This document shows positions 56,715-64,000 of a DNA stretch of 64,000 bases, one piece after another. The DNA comes from Deltaproteobacteria bacterium (GTDB taxonomy: Bacteria; Desulfobacterota; Binatia; Binatales; Binataceae). The notes below the pieces were generated by a model. It had not been told where the DNA came from. It was given only the letters and a program-made list of their open reading frames with translations, and did not search any database. The first letter of the stretch is position 1, and each line of letters starts with the position of its first letter. The stretch lies in assembly GCA_021831785.1 (NCBI GenBank), contig JAKBMB010000029.1, positions 1-64,000 of the forward strand, read 5' to 3'. The translations under genes were made by a program, and so were the position numbers.

Positions 56715-58373
56715 TCAAACGCTCAAGACGGCCAATTTGCGCGCCGAGATAAGGTAATCATACCACGCCCGGGTCACCACCACGCAGGAAAATAACCCGG
56801 TCAGGACGCCCACGCATAGCGTAACCGCAAAGCCCTTGACCGGCCCGGTGCCGAACTGGAACAAAATCAGGCCGGCCACGAAGGTGGAAATGTTCGAGTC
56901 GCGAATCGCCGACCACGCATGCTCATAGCCAAGCCGGACAGCTTCGCGCGGGGAGCGGCCGTTGCGCAGCTCCTCGCGCATGCGTTCGTTAACTAGCACG
57001 TTGGCATCGACCGACATGCCGAGGGTCAACACGATGCCGGCGATCCCGGGCAAGGTCAGCGTGGCTTGCATCGCCGCCATCATGCACAGCAGCAGTAGTA
57101 TGTTCAGCGTCAGCCCGGCATCGGCGACCACTCCCGCCCGGCTGTAATAAGCGGCCATAAATATCAGCACCATCGCCGCGCCGACCACAAAAGAAAGCTC
57201 GCCCTGATGGATAGAGTCGCGCCCGAGCGAAGGACCCACCGTGCGCTCCTCGATGATCTCGACAGGCGCAGGCAGCGCGCCTGAGCGCAGAACGATCGCC
57301 AGGTCGTGAGCCTCGTTGATCGAGAAGCGACCGGTGATTGAAACCTTGCCGCCAGGGATGCGCTCCTTGATAACCGGCGCCGAATAAACCGTTCCGTCGA
57401 GGATGATCGCCAGCCGGCGCCCCACGTTGTCGGCGGTCACGGCGTCGAAAATTCTGGCGCCCCGCTGGTCGAGGTCAACGGATACGTACGGCCCCTCCAA
57501 GCGCGAGCCGGGGCGCACGCGCGCGTCCACTACCGAGTCGCCGGTCATCAGCACGGGCGACTCGACCAGGAAGGGCTCGCGTCCTTCCCGCCGCGGCGGC
57601 CCGTAGACGACCTCATCGCCCGGGGGCGGTCCCGTCTGCAACGCGTCCTGCACGTTATGCGAGTCGTCGACCAGCTTGAATTCGAGCACCGCAGTCTTGC
57701 CGATAAGCTCCTTGGCGCGCTCGGGATCCTGTATGCCGGGCAACTGAACGAGAATCTCGTTCTCGCCCTCGCGCGCGACCGTGGTCTCGCGCACCCCGAG
57801 TTGGTCGATACGATTGCGAATGGTTTCGAGCGCCTGGTCCATCGCGCCTCGACGAATCCGGGTTTCCTCAAGCGGGCGCAGCTTCAGCTCGAACGCAGGC
57901 CCGCTGCCCACCGCTTCAGCCGGCGCGAAGGTGAACTCGCTGAAGGACTTCTCGGCCAATTCCTGGAACGCGGTGCGTTCGGCGGCGTCCTTGAGTTGCG
58001 CCAGGACCGCGCCGGAGGGCTCGACCGAGACCTGCGCAAAAGCGAGATGGTTCAGCTTAAGCTCGCGTTTGAGGTCGTCGGCGCGCCGCGTCACCGTGCT
58101 GCGCACAGCCGCGTCGAGCTTCACTTCCAGCAGCATGTGCGTTCCGCCCTGAAGGTCGAGGCCTAACTGAATCTTGGGCGCCGGAAAGTACGCCTTCCAC
58201 CACTCGGGCAGGCTTATATTCACGGTCGGCACGAGCAGCAGTACCGCCAACGCAGCCAGCGTAGCGGCCAGATAAAGCCGGGTAGCGCCCGCGCCATTGG
58301 TGAAGTGAAGGTAGAGGATTGCCCCGGCCAGGGCGAGCAAAATCAGGATCGGAGCGAAATTTTGATTCTCCAA
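56715..58373 (-). CDS. secD: Protein translocase subunit SecD
   Basis: SecD (552 residues) uses the proton gradient to pull exported proteins through SecYEG. It has an N-terminal membrane helix region, a large periplasmic P1 domain beginning near QLGLDLQGGTHMLLEV, the conserved GRFSINEAHDLAIVLRSGAL, and a C-terminal six-helix domain with MSVDANVLVNERMREELRNG. The start is TTG 58373 (MENQN). It follows yajC by 45 bases. The usual partner secF is not downstream. Confidence 0.95.
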   Translation of the reverse strand: MENQNFAPILILLALAGAILYLHFTNGAGATRLYLAATLAALAVLLLVPTVNISLPEWWKAYFPAPKIQLGLDLQGGTHMLLEVKLDAAVRSTVTRRADDLKRELKLNHLAFAQVSVEPSGAVLAQLKDAAERTAFQELAEKSFSEFTFAPAEAVGSGPAFELKLRPLEETRIRRGAMDQALETIRNRIDQLGVRETTVAREGENEILVQLPGIQDPERAKELIGKTAVLEFKLVDDSHNVQDALQTGPPPGDEVVYGPPRREGREPFLVESPVLMTGDSVVDARVRPGSRLEGPYVSVDLDQRGARIFDAVTADNVGRRLAIILDGTVYSAPVIKERIPGGKVSITGRFSINEAHDLAIVLRSGALPAPVEIIEERTVGPSLGRDSIHQGELSFVVGAAMVLIFMAAYYSRAGVVADAGLTLNILLLLCMMAAMQATLTLPGIAGIVLTLGMSVDANVLVNERMREELRNGRSPREAVRLGYEHAWSAIRDSNISTFVAGLILFQFGTGPVKGFAVTLCVGVLTGLFSCVVVTRAWYDYLISARKLAVLSV

Positions 58374-58418
58374 AGCTAAACCGGTTCCTAATCGAAGTTG
58401 GTTGGGGGCGGCGCCACC

Positions 58419-58802
58419 TTACGCCCCGCCCTTGGTATGCGCTGCTTCGTCCTTATCTTTGGCGCCTTTAGGCGTCTTGCCGTAAGCCGACAGCGAGGCG
58501 ATCTGCGATCTTTCCACCCGCACTCGGACGCCCTGGGCGATTTCCAGCGTCACCAGCTTATCGCCCAGCTCGACTAGCCTACCAAGTAAGCCGCCGGTGG
58601 TCACAACCTCGTCGTTGCGTTTGAGCGCATTCAACATCTTTTGATGGTCGCGCGTCTTTTTGACCTGGGGCCGGACCTGCACGAAGTACAGAATGCCGAA
58701 GAGCAGCACCATCGGCACAAGGTATGCCAGCACGACTTCGCTATTCTGATTTGAGATGCCCGGCGTTGCCGCCTGGGCCGATGCGATTGTTTGCCAAAAC
58801 AT
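58419..58802 (-). CDS. yajC: Preprotein translocase accessory protein YajC
   Basis: The 127-residue single-span membrane protein has the YajC layout. The N-terminal hydrophobic segment VVLAYLVPMVLLFGILYFVQ is followed by VRPQVKKTRDHQKMLNALKR, NDEVVTTGGLLGRL and a conserved KLVTLEIAQGVRVRVERSQI. It associates with SecDF. The gene order tgt-yajC-secD is common in bacteria. The ATG at 58802 lies 14 bases after the tgt stop. Confidence 0.93.
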   Translation of the reverse strand: MFWQTIASAQAATPGISNQNSEVVLAYLVPMVLLFGILYFVQVRPQVKKTRDHQKMLNALKRNDEVVTTGGLLGRLVELGDKLVTLEIAQGVRVRVERSQIASLSAYGKTPKGAKDKDEAAHTKGGA

Positions 58803-58816
58803 TTTTTTCCGTATGC

Positions 58817-59950
58817 CTATTCGCGTTCGCCCGCGCTTTCGCCCATGCGCCCGAGCCAGGCGCGCCAGAAAGCCTGGTAAGCGCCGGACGCGATAGCAGC
58901 CCGCGCTTGCGACATTAATCTACCGTAAAAAAAGAGATTGTGCTCGGTGAGCGCGCGCGCCGCAAGGATTTCGCCCGACAAATAGAGATGGCGCAGGTAG
59001 GCGCGGCTAAAACTCCGGCACGGCCGGCACGAACACGCCTCGTCCAACGGCATCGGGTCGCGCGCGTAGCGGGCCCGCTTGACCGAGATTGCTCCGCGGC
59101 AGGTAAACGCGCTGCCGTTGCGCGCGTTGCGCGTCGGCAACACGCAGTCGAACAGGTCATAACCGAGCGCAATTGCTGCCAACAAGTCCTGCGGCGTGCC
59201 GACGCCCATCAGATAGCGCGGTCGATCCTGCGGCAAAAGCTCGCCGGCGAGGGCAGCGGTGTCCAGCATCTGCGCCTTCGGTTCGCCGACCGCAAGCCCG
59301 CCCACGGCAAAGCCCTCGAACGGCAGCGCGGTGAGCTGGCGAGCGCTGAGCTTGCGCAGGTGCGGGTAAACACCGCCCTGGACGATCGCGAACATCGCCT
59401 GGCCGCAGCCGCGCTCAACCTCGAGCGAGCGCTCGGCCCATCGCGTAGTTAACTCCACCGAGCGCAAGACCTGTTCGGCGCTCGCTGGGTACGGCGCGCA
59501 TTCGTCAAGCGTCATCATGATGTCTACCCCGAGCGCGCGCTGCATCGCCGCTACTCCCTCGGGCGTGAGCTCGACTTGCTTTCCGTCAATATGCGACCGC
59601 AAGAGCACTCCGTTCTCGCCAATCGAGGTTAGCTTGGCGAGGCTCAGAGTTTGATACCCGCCCGAATCAGTAAGCAGCGCGCCGCGCCAGCCCATAAACC
59701 GATGCAACCCTCCGAGTTCCCGCACCAGTTGCTCGCCGGGCCGTTGGTTTAGATGGTAAGCGTTGGCGAGAATCAAGCGGTAGCCGAGCGTCCAGAGTTC
59801 GTCAGGCGCCATCGCTTTAACGGCGCCCTTGCTGCCGACCGGCATGAAGGCGGGGGTGTCGACCGCGCCGTGGCGCGTTAACAGACGGCCTCGCCGAGCC
59901 TCGCCGTCACGCGCGACAAGCGTAAAACCGCCCTTGCCCTCCCGCTCCAT
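58817..59950 (-). CDS. tgt: tRNA-guanine transglycosylase (queuosine biosynthesis)
   Basis: Tgt (377 residues) exchanges guanine 34 for preQ1 in GUN anticodons. Expected residues are present: Asp95 in LLTDSGGYQ, Asp268 in DLFDCVLPTRNARNG, VGGLAVGEP at 217-225, and the zinc ligands C306, C308, C311 and H337 (CSCRPC..TEHN). The position-100 YQTLSL replaces the common FQVFSL, a conservative variation. It follows queA by 13 bases. The start at 59950 (MEREGKGGF) is shared with homologues. Confidence 0.96.
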   Translation of the reverse strand: MEREGKGGFTLVARDGEARRGRLLTRHGAVDTPAFMPVGSKGAVKAMAPDELWTLGYRLILANAYHLNQRPGEQLVRELGGLHRFMGWRGALLTDSGGYQTLSLAKLTSIGENGVLLRSHIDGKQVELTPEGVAAMQRALGVDIMMTLDECAPYPASAEQVLRSVELTTRWAERSLEVERGCGQAMFAIVQGGVYPHLRKLSARQLTALPFEGFAVGGLAVGEPKAQMLDTAALAGELLPQDRPRYLMGVGTPQDLLAAIALGYDLFDCVLPTRNARNGSAFTCRGAISVKRARYARDPMPLDEACSCRPCRSFSRAYLRHLYLSGEILAARALTEHNLFFYGRLMSQARAAIASGAYQAFWRAWLGRMGESAGERE

Positions 59951-59963
59951 CGTTCGCCGCGGC

Positions 59964-60983
59964 TCAGACGGCTAGCATCGCGTCGCCGTAACTAAGAAAG
60001 CGATAACGGCGGCGAATCGCCTCACGGTAAGCCGCAAGTATCGACTCGCGCCCGCCAAAGGCCATGACGAGCGCCAGCACCGTGCTGCGCGGCAGATGAA
60101 AGTTCGTGATCATCCCCTCGACCAGCTTGAAGCGAAAACCCGGCAAGATAAACAGGCCCGTGTTGCCCTGGGTGTGGCCGGTAATCGCGTATGACTCCAG
60201 AGCCCGCACCGTGCTGGTGCCGGTCGCGATAATGCGTCCGCCGATTCGCCGTGCATGCTCTATCGCGGCCAGTGCCGCGGCGGGAATGGTGTAGCTTTCC
60301 GCCTCCATCGAATGCCGTTCGACGGTCTCGTGCCGAATCGGGGTGAAGGTGCCCGGACCGATATGGAGCGTCAGTCTGACCGCTCTTATTCCATGCTCGG
60401 CCAGCCGGCTCATGAGCTCTTGCGTAAAGTGCAGCCCCGCGGTGGGAGCGGCAACCGCGCCTGGATTGGCGGCGTAAACCGTTTGATATTGATCGGCGTC
60501 GGCCGCGGCGACCGGCCGGTGGATATAGTGCGGCAAGGCCAGCTCGCCGTGCTCGGCGAGCACCTGTTCCAGGGGCTGCGAGTCGGCGCTGTTCACGACC
60601 ACGCGGCCGGGCCGCGCAGCGAGCGCAACGCGCAGCCGCGCGCCGCCGTTTAGCAACAGCTCGCTGTCAGGCTTAAGCGAGCGGGCGCTGCGCGTGAGCG
60701 CGAGCCATCCGTCGGCGGGCTCGCCTATCGGGCGGACCATCAGCAGCTCCACCCGACCGCCCGAAGCCTTGCGCGCATGCACCCTGGCGGGAAGCACGCG
60801 GGTGTCGTTTAAGACCAGCACGTCCCCTTCGCGCAGATGGCGCTCAAGCTTGTGAAAATGAGAGTGCTCGACCTTCCGCGTCTCGCGGCTTACCACCAAA
60901 AGCCGCGCTCCGTCGCGTTCGGCAAGCGGCTGCTGCGCGATAAGCCCAGGTGGCAGCGGGTAGTCCAAGTCCGCCAACCGCAT
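59964..60983 (-). CDS. queA: S-adenosylmethionine:tRNA ribosyltransferase-isomerase
   Basis: QueA (339 residues) adds the epoxycyclopentane unit to preQ1-tRNA. It starts MRLADLDYPLPPGLIAQQPL at 60983 and contains LVLNDTRVLPARVHA, AAPTAGLHFTQELM and ITNFHLPRSTVLALV, all hallmarks. The upstream open extension to 61025 has no homology. It lies directly before tgt, and together they make a conserved queuosine cluster with yajC and secD. Confidence 0.96.
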   Translation of the reverse strand: MRLADLDYPLPPGLIAQQPLAERDGARLLVVSRETRKVEHSHFHKLERHLREGDVLVLNDTRVLPARVHARKASGGRVELLMVRPIGEPADGWLALTRSARSLKPDSELLLNGGARLRVALAARPGRVVVNSADSQPLEQVLAEHGELALPHYIHRPVAAADADQYQTVYAANPGAVAAPTAGLHFTQELMSRLAEHGIRAVRLTLHIGPGTFTPIRHETVERHSMEAESYTIPAAALAAIEHARRIGGRIIATGTSTVRALESYAITGHTQGNTGLFILPGFRFKLVEGMITNFHLPRSTVLALVMAFGGRESILAAYREAIRRRYRFLSYGDAMLAV

Positions 60984-61139
60984 CAGACTAAAGCCGATTT
61001 GAGCGGGACCATCAGCGCTGCGCAACCGCGGCGGCCGCTCGCTTCTCCTCGCAAGTGATCCTCGATGACGATCTGTGCGGCGATGACCTGTGCAACGATG
61101 CTCCCCAACGCCGGGGCGCCGCGTTTTTCCGGACGCCGC

Positions 61140-62120
61140 CTACTCGACGCGCAGAACGATCTTACCGAAATGCTCGCTCTGGCGCATTATGCCGTGGGCA
61201 CGGGAGACCTGCGCAAGAGGAATCACGGTGTGAATCGGCGGCCTTAGCCGGCCCGTCTCAAGCTCGCGCCCGAAACGGCGCAGGAAAGTCTCGACGATCT
61301 CTCCTTTCTCCTCGGGAGAGCGGCTGCGCAGGGTCGAGCCGATCAGCCTCAGGTGGCGGCGCAGTACGGCGGCAAGATCGATTTCAGCGCGCGCGCCCTG
61401 CATCAGTCCAATCAAAACCATCCGCCCGCCCGGCGCCAGCGCCTCGATATTCTCCATCAGGTAGGCGGCGCCGATACTGTCCAAGATAACGTCGGCGCCG
61501 CGGCCGTTGGTTGCGGCCTTGACTTTCGGCGCGAACGGACCCTCTTTGTAGTTTATCGCGATGCTGGCGCCGAGCTTGATACAGCGCTCGCACTTGCTGC
61601 GATCGCCGGCGGTGACGATCGCGCGCGCGCCGGCCAGCGCAAGGAGCTCAATCGCGGCCGTGCCGACGCCGCTGCCACCGCCATGAATCAGCGCCGCTTC
61701 GCCCTCTTTGACCTCGGCCAACATAAACAGGTTTAAAAAAGCGGTGAGAAAAACCTCGGGAAACGCCGCCGCTTCCTCTTCGCTCAGCGCGCCGGGCGAG
61801 TGGAGCGCCGAGCGATAATCCACCGCCACGCGCTCGGCGTATCCTCCGCCGCTCAACAGCGCCATCGCGCGGTCGCCCGTGCGCCATCCGCTGGTCCTCT
61901 CGCCTGCCGCGATCACCTCACCCGCGCACTCAAGGCCGAGAATAGTCGAAGCGCCCGGCGGCGGCGGATACAGACCTTGACGCTGCATCAGGTCGGCCCG
62001 GTTGACGCCGGCATAGCGCACCTTGATCAGCAGGTCCGTCGGCCCCGCCTGGGGCTCCGCCACCTCGCCGAGCTTAAGCACCTCTTCGTCGCCCGGATGG
62101 TCGAACACTACCGCCTTCAT
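61140..62120 (-). CDS. NAD(P)H:quinone oxidoreductase (medium-chain dehydrogenase, zinc-free type)
   Basis: The 326-residue protein is a quinone-oxidoreductase/PIG3-like MDR. MKAVVFDHPGDEEVLKLGEV begins the catalytic domain, VRYAGVNRADLMQRQGLYPP carries the substrate-site signature, and GLECAGEVIAAG follows. The NADPH-binding motif is GGGSGVGTAAIEL near residue 147. No catalytic zinc Cys/His set is present. It would reduce quinones or enones with NADPH. The start at 62120 is firm by homology. Orientation is the same as queA but a 156-base gap separates them. Confidence 0.92.
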   Translation of the reverse strand: MKAVVFDHPGDEEVLKLGEVAEPQAGPTDLLIKVRYAGVNRADLMQRQGLYPPPPGASTILGLECAGEVIAAGERTSGWRTGDRAMALLSGGGYAERVAVDYRSALHSPGALSEEEAAAFPEVFLTAFLNLFMLAEVKEGEAALIHGGGSGVGTAAIELLALAGARAIVTAGDRSKCERCIKLGASIAINYKEGPFAPKVKAATNGRGADVILDSIGAAYLMENIEALAPGGRMVLIGLMQGARAEIDLAAVLRRHLRLIGSTLRSRSPEEKGEIVETFLRRFGRELETGRLRPPIHTVIPLAQVSRAHGIMRQSEHFGKIVLRVE

Positions 62121-62579
62121 CGTGGGTCTCCTTCCAACTTTGCGCTGACTCGCATTTCAGCGGCTATGCCGGGCCGCGCTCCTTGCCGGGCTGGCGCGCC
62201 CGGCCTGTCTCCGCGCCCTACGGATTGCAAAACGTCGAGACCGTGTGGAGTCGTGGCGGCTGCCCCGCTTCCGGACCTTCCCCCAATTAACGGGGCTTTG
62301 ACCGGGCTGCCCCCTTCGCCACCTTCCCTCGCTCTGCGGTGAAGGAGCAGGGAAAAGCGGCGCTGCAAAGGAAGGAGGTAGCAGGCACAGCGCAGCGGGG
62401 GAAAGAAAAACAGGTTCCTTCCCCCTTATTAGAGGGAAGGTGAGGAAGAGGGGTGCTCAAGTTTCCAGCCTGAGATGACAGTGGCTCGAGCTTTTAGCCT
62501 GGGATGACAGGCTAAAAGCCTGTCCCACGACGGTAGAAGACCAAGCTGAGCGTGTGGCTGTCACTATATTCCGCAGCCC
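62121..62579. repeat. Intergenic region with dispersed repeats and a 19-base palindrome
   Basis: At 62390-62450 a copy of the CCTTCCCCC / GGGAAGG family is present. At 62506-62524 GACAGGCTAAAAGCCTGTC forms a perfect hairpin (GACAGGCT with AGCCTGTC) followed by CCCACG; a related unit sits at 2805-2825. No gene is visible. Confidence 0.6.
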
Positions 62580-62813
62580 TCAGTTGTCTGGCGCCCCTGG
62601 ACACGGGTCATACACCCATCGCGTGTTTCCAGGCTCGGGCAGCGGCTGGCCGTCCTCGCCGACCGCGGTGACTTGGCCGGCGTGGTCCAGGACGAATCTT
62701 CGCGCGCATTTGACACACCTGCCCCGCTCGACGCCTTTTCCGTCGCGCACGCTCTCAAGCCGATGCGTATAAAGAACATTCGCCAGTGACACGTTCATCG
62801 GGTCATACGTCAT
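62580..62813 (-). CDS. Hypothetical small Cys-containing protein
   Basis: The 77-residue frame starts MTYDPMNVSLANVLYTHRLE at 62813. It holds a C-x2-C pair (GRCVKCARRF), and one more Cys in YDPCPGAP. This could be a small zinc-binding domain. I know no family. It has an ATG but the ribosome binding site is poor; composition (few Arg/Pro runs, a structured alternation) makes it more credible than its neighbours. Confidence 0.4.
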   Translation of the reverse strand: MTYDPMNVSLANVLYTHRLESVRDGKGVERGRCVKCARRFVLDHAGQVTAVGEDGQPLPEPGNTRWVYDPCPGAPDN

Positions 62814-63252
62814 GCTATCAGACAGGGGGCTGCGAGCCTGCGAAGAAAAAGCTTCACGACCCAACTTTTCGACTACGCTCTGGCGGCGCACGATTGTCGG
62901 CTGCAAATCTACCGAGAAAAGGCGCCTCAAGACGCTGCTCAGTCAGTCCAAAGGCGATCGCTTTCGAGCACGAACCACCGGAATAGGCGCCGGTGGCCGC
63001 GAAGGATTCAACGATAATTTCAGCGATAATATAGTCGTCGATAAGTAAAAATCAAAGCGGCGCGCCGGTCGGCAGCGTCCCGGTCCCGCGCGCAAGTCCG
63101 AAACGGGCTTGGGGCTTGCCGGCCGCACCCTCACAGCTTGTCTCGTCGGCGAGACGCCCGGCTCTCCGGATAAGGCTCGGCGGCGCTTAGGGTGCGCTGT
63201 TTACAGAGCCTCTGCCGGCGCCCTATACTGTGTAAGCGGGCGAAGCAGAACG
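62814..63252. other. 439-base gap, no supported gene
   Basis: Short overlapping frames on both strands are of poor quality. A comparatively AT-rich stretch at about 63005-63050 (AACGATAATTTCAGCGATAA) may contain a promoter for the following plus-strand genes. Confidence 0.4.
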
Positions 63253-63720
63253 ATGCGTGCGACCGGGATCAGCAAGCCCAATAAAGGCGCGGGAGCGGCG
63301 CCTCTCGGGATGAGCATCGGGATGCGCCGAGCGGCCCAGAAACTCAGCCGGTGTACCTATCGCTTGCTTCGTGCGTCGAGCCTGCCCAAGAGATTATTGG
63401 TTGCCGTGTGTTTGGTTGCCCTCACCCTTCAGGGCGTCGCCGCTTGCGCCGCCACGCTCGGCGGTCAGCGTGCGATTGACTGCTGCGTTCGGCAGTGTCA
63501 CGCCGCGCCTCAGCCGTTAGAGTTGCGATGCTGCAACTCGCCGCCCGTGGCGAGCAATCCGATCGGTCTCGTCCCTGCCGGCAGCCTACCTTGTGATTTG
63601 CGGGCGGGGGGTAGAACCGGGTTGCTGCCCCAACCTTCCCATGGGGATTTCATTGCGCGAACCAAGCCTTTGGGGGCCGGTCGCGCTTCTCTGAACCTCC
63701 TTTGCTCGCTTCAGCTCTGA
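63253..63720 (+). CDS. Hypothetical exported Cys-rich protein
   Basis: From ATG 63253 the product is 155 residues, with a long basic N-terminus and a hydrophobic segment (LLVAVCLVALTLQGVAACAA) that looks like a signal peptide or lipoprotein signal. The mature part has a dense Cys/His cluster, DCCVRQCHAAPQPLELRCCN, which could bind copper or another metal. I recognise no family with certainty; small DUF2946-like proteins of copper clusters look similar. The start might be MSIGMRRAAQ further down. It precedes a secreted-protein gene by 129 bases. Confidence 0.4.
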   Translation: MRATGISKPNKGAGAAPLGMSIGMRRAAQKLSRCTYRLLRASSLPKRLLVAVCLVALTLQGVAACAATLGGQRAIDCCVRQCHAAPQPLELRCCNSPPVASNPIGLVPAGSLPCDLRAGGRTGLLPQPSHGDFIARTKPLGAGRASLNLLCSLQL

Positions 63721-63849
63721 GCTGAGCGGCATCCCTATAGCCAGTCTCCAGGCGTTTGCAGACGAACCGTCGCGGCGCCTCGTGTTTTCATCTAGGACCG
63801 GTGACCGGGTTTGAGGCCTTAAGCCGAACCCGAGCAGAGAGGACTATCG

Positions 63850-64000
63850 ATGGTAACCCGACCTCGCGGCTTTTTCATGACCAGGTCGCGCGCGCGCAGC
63901 CGGTTATTTTTGAGCACCGGGGTGTTGCTTGCGTTGGCCGCCGCGATGCTCACGGCCAACTTGTGTTCCTTAGCCGAAGCGGCGCCGGGCGCGCCGGCGG
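63850..64000 (+). CDS. Exported protein, 5-prime fragment running off the window
   Basis: ATG 63850, preceded by AGAGAGGACTATCG, starts a frame with positively charged MVTRPRGFFMTRSRARSRLF and a hydrophobic LSTGVLLALAAAMLTANLCS, a signal peptide. Only 50 codons are inside the window, so no function can be assigned. With the Cys-rich gene upstream it may be part of a metal-handling cluster. Confidence 0.5.
   Translation, partial: MVTRPRGFFMTRSRARSRLFLSTGVLLALAAAMLTANLCSLAEAAPGAPA

Overview
The window is about 64 kb of GC-rich DNA from a Gram-negative bacterium. It encodes outer-membrane beta-barrels, a BamA-type surface antigen, a Tat-exported binding protein and a System I (Ccm) cytochrome c maturation operon. 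Gene content (SQDG and PE-methylation lipid genes, many dispersed GC-rich repeats, a diiron oxygenase) suggests an uncultivated deltaproteobacterium-like lineage such as Binatota; that placement is inference. No rRNA or tRNA gene is seen.

Layout. 0-10 kb: a porin-like protein, an ArsC/Spx-like gene interrupted by an in-frame TGA that looks like a selenocysteine codon, a ModF-like ATPase, a cyclase-family enzyme, a CPA2 antiporter with Usp domains and an MFS transporter. 10-21 kb: a sensor kinase and an NtrC-type regulator that together have lost an internal segment, an SLC13/ArsB-like permease, a BamA-like barrel, UDP-sulfoquinovose synthase, an epimerase and PlsC. 20.7-22 kb: an IS3 remnant beside a broken toxin-antitoxin pair. 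22-27 kb: a radical SAM/SPASM protein, a DUF364 protein, an NsrR-like regulator with a matching operator, and an aldehyde dehydrogenase. 27-34 kb: FtsH-TilS, a HEAT-repeat protein, a frameshifted gene, and a DnaJ/CbpM pair.

34-41 kb is a ccm operon read on the minus strand in the order ccmE-ccmF-ccmH-zinc ribbon-ccmA-ccmB-ccmC-ccmD, followed by dnaJ-like and cbpM. Its CcmE has Cys in place of the heme-binding His. 41.5-43.7 kb holds a diiron carboxylate protein with its flavin/2Fe-2S reductase. 44.2-48.7 kb is a decayed type III-A CRISPR-Cas locus: truncated cas10, no csm2-4, intact csm5 and csm6-like genes, truncated cas6. Repeat islands lie at the truncation points and two solitary CRISPR-repeat-like units are nearby. 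49-54 kb is a polyamine-type ABC importer. 54-62 kb has a VOC protein, a cupredoxin-like protein, PmtA, the queA-tgt-yajC-secD cluster without secF, and a quinone oxidoreductase. The right end has a Cys-rich small secreted protein and a truncated secreted protein.

The most unusual signals are the candidate selenoprotein with a SECIS-like hairpin at 2.9-3.3 kb, the Cys-type CcmE in an operon that still carries ccmH, the repeat-flanked deletion of the type III-A locus, and the kinase-regulator internal deletion.
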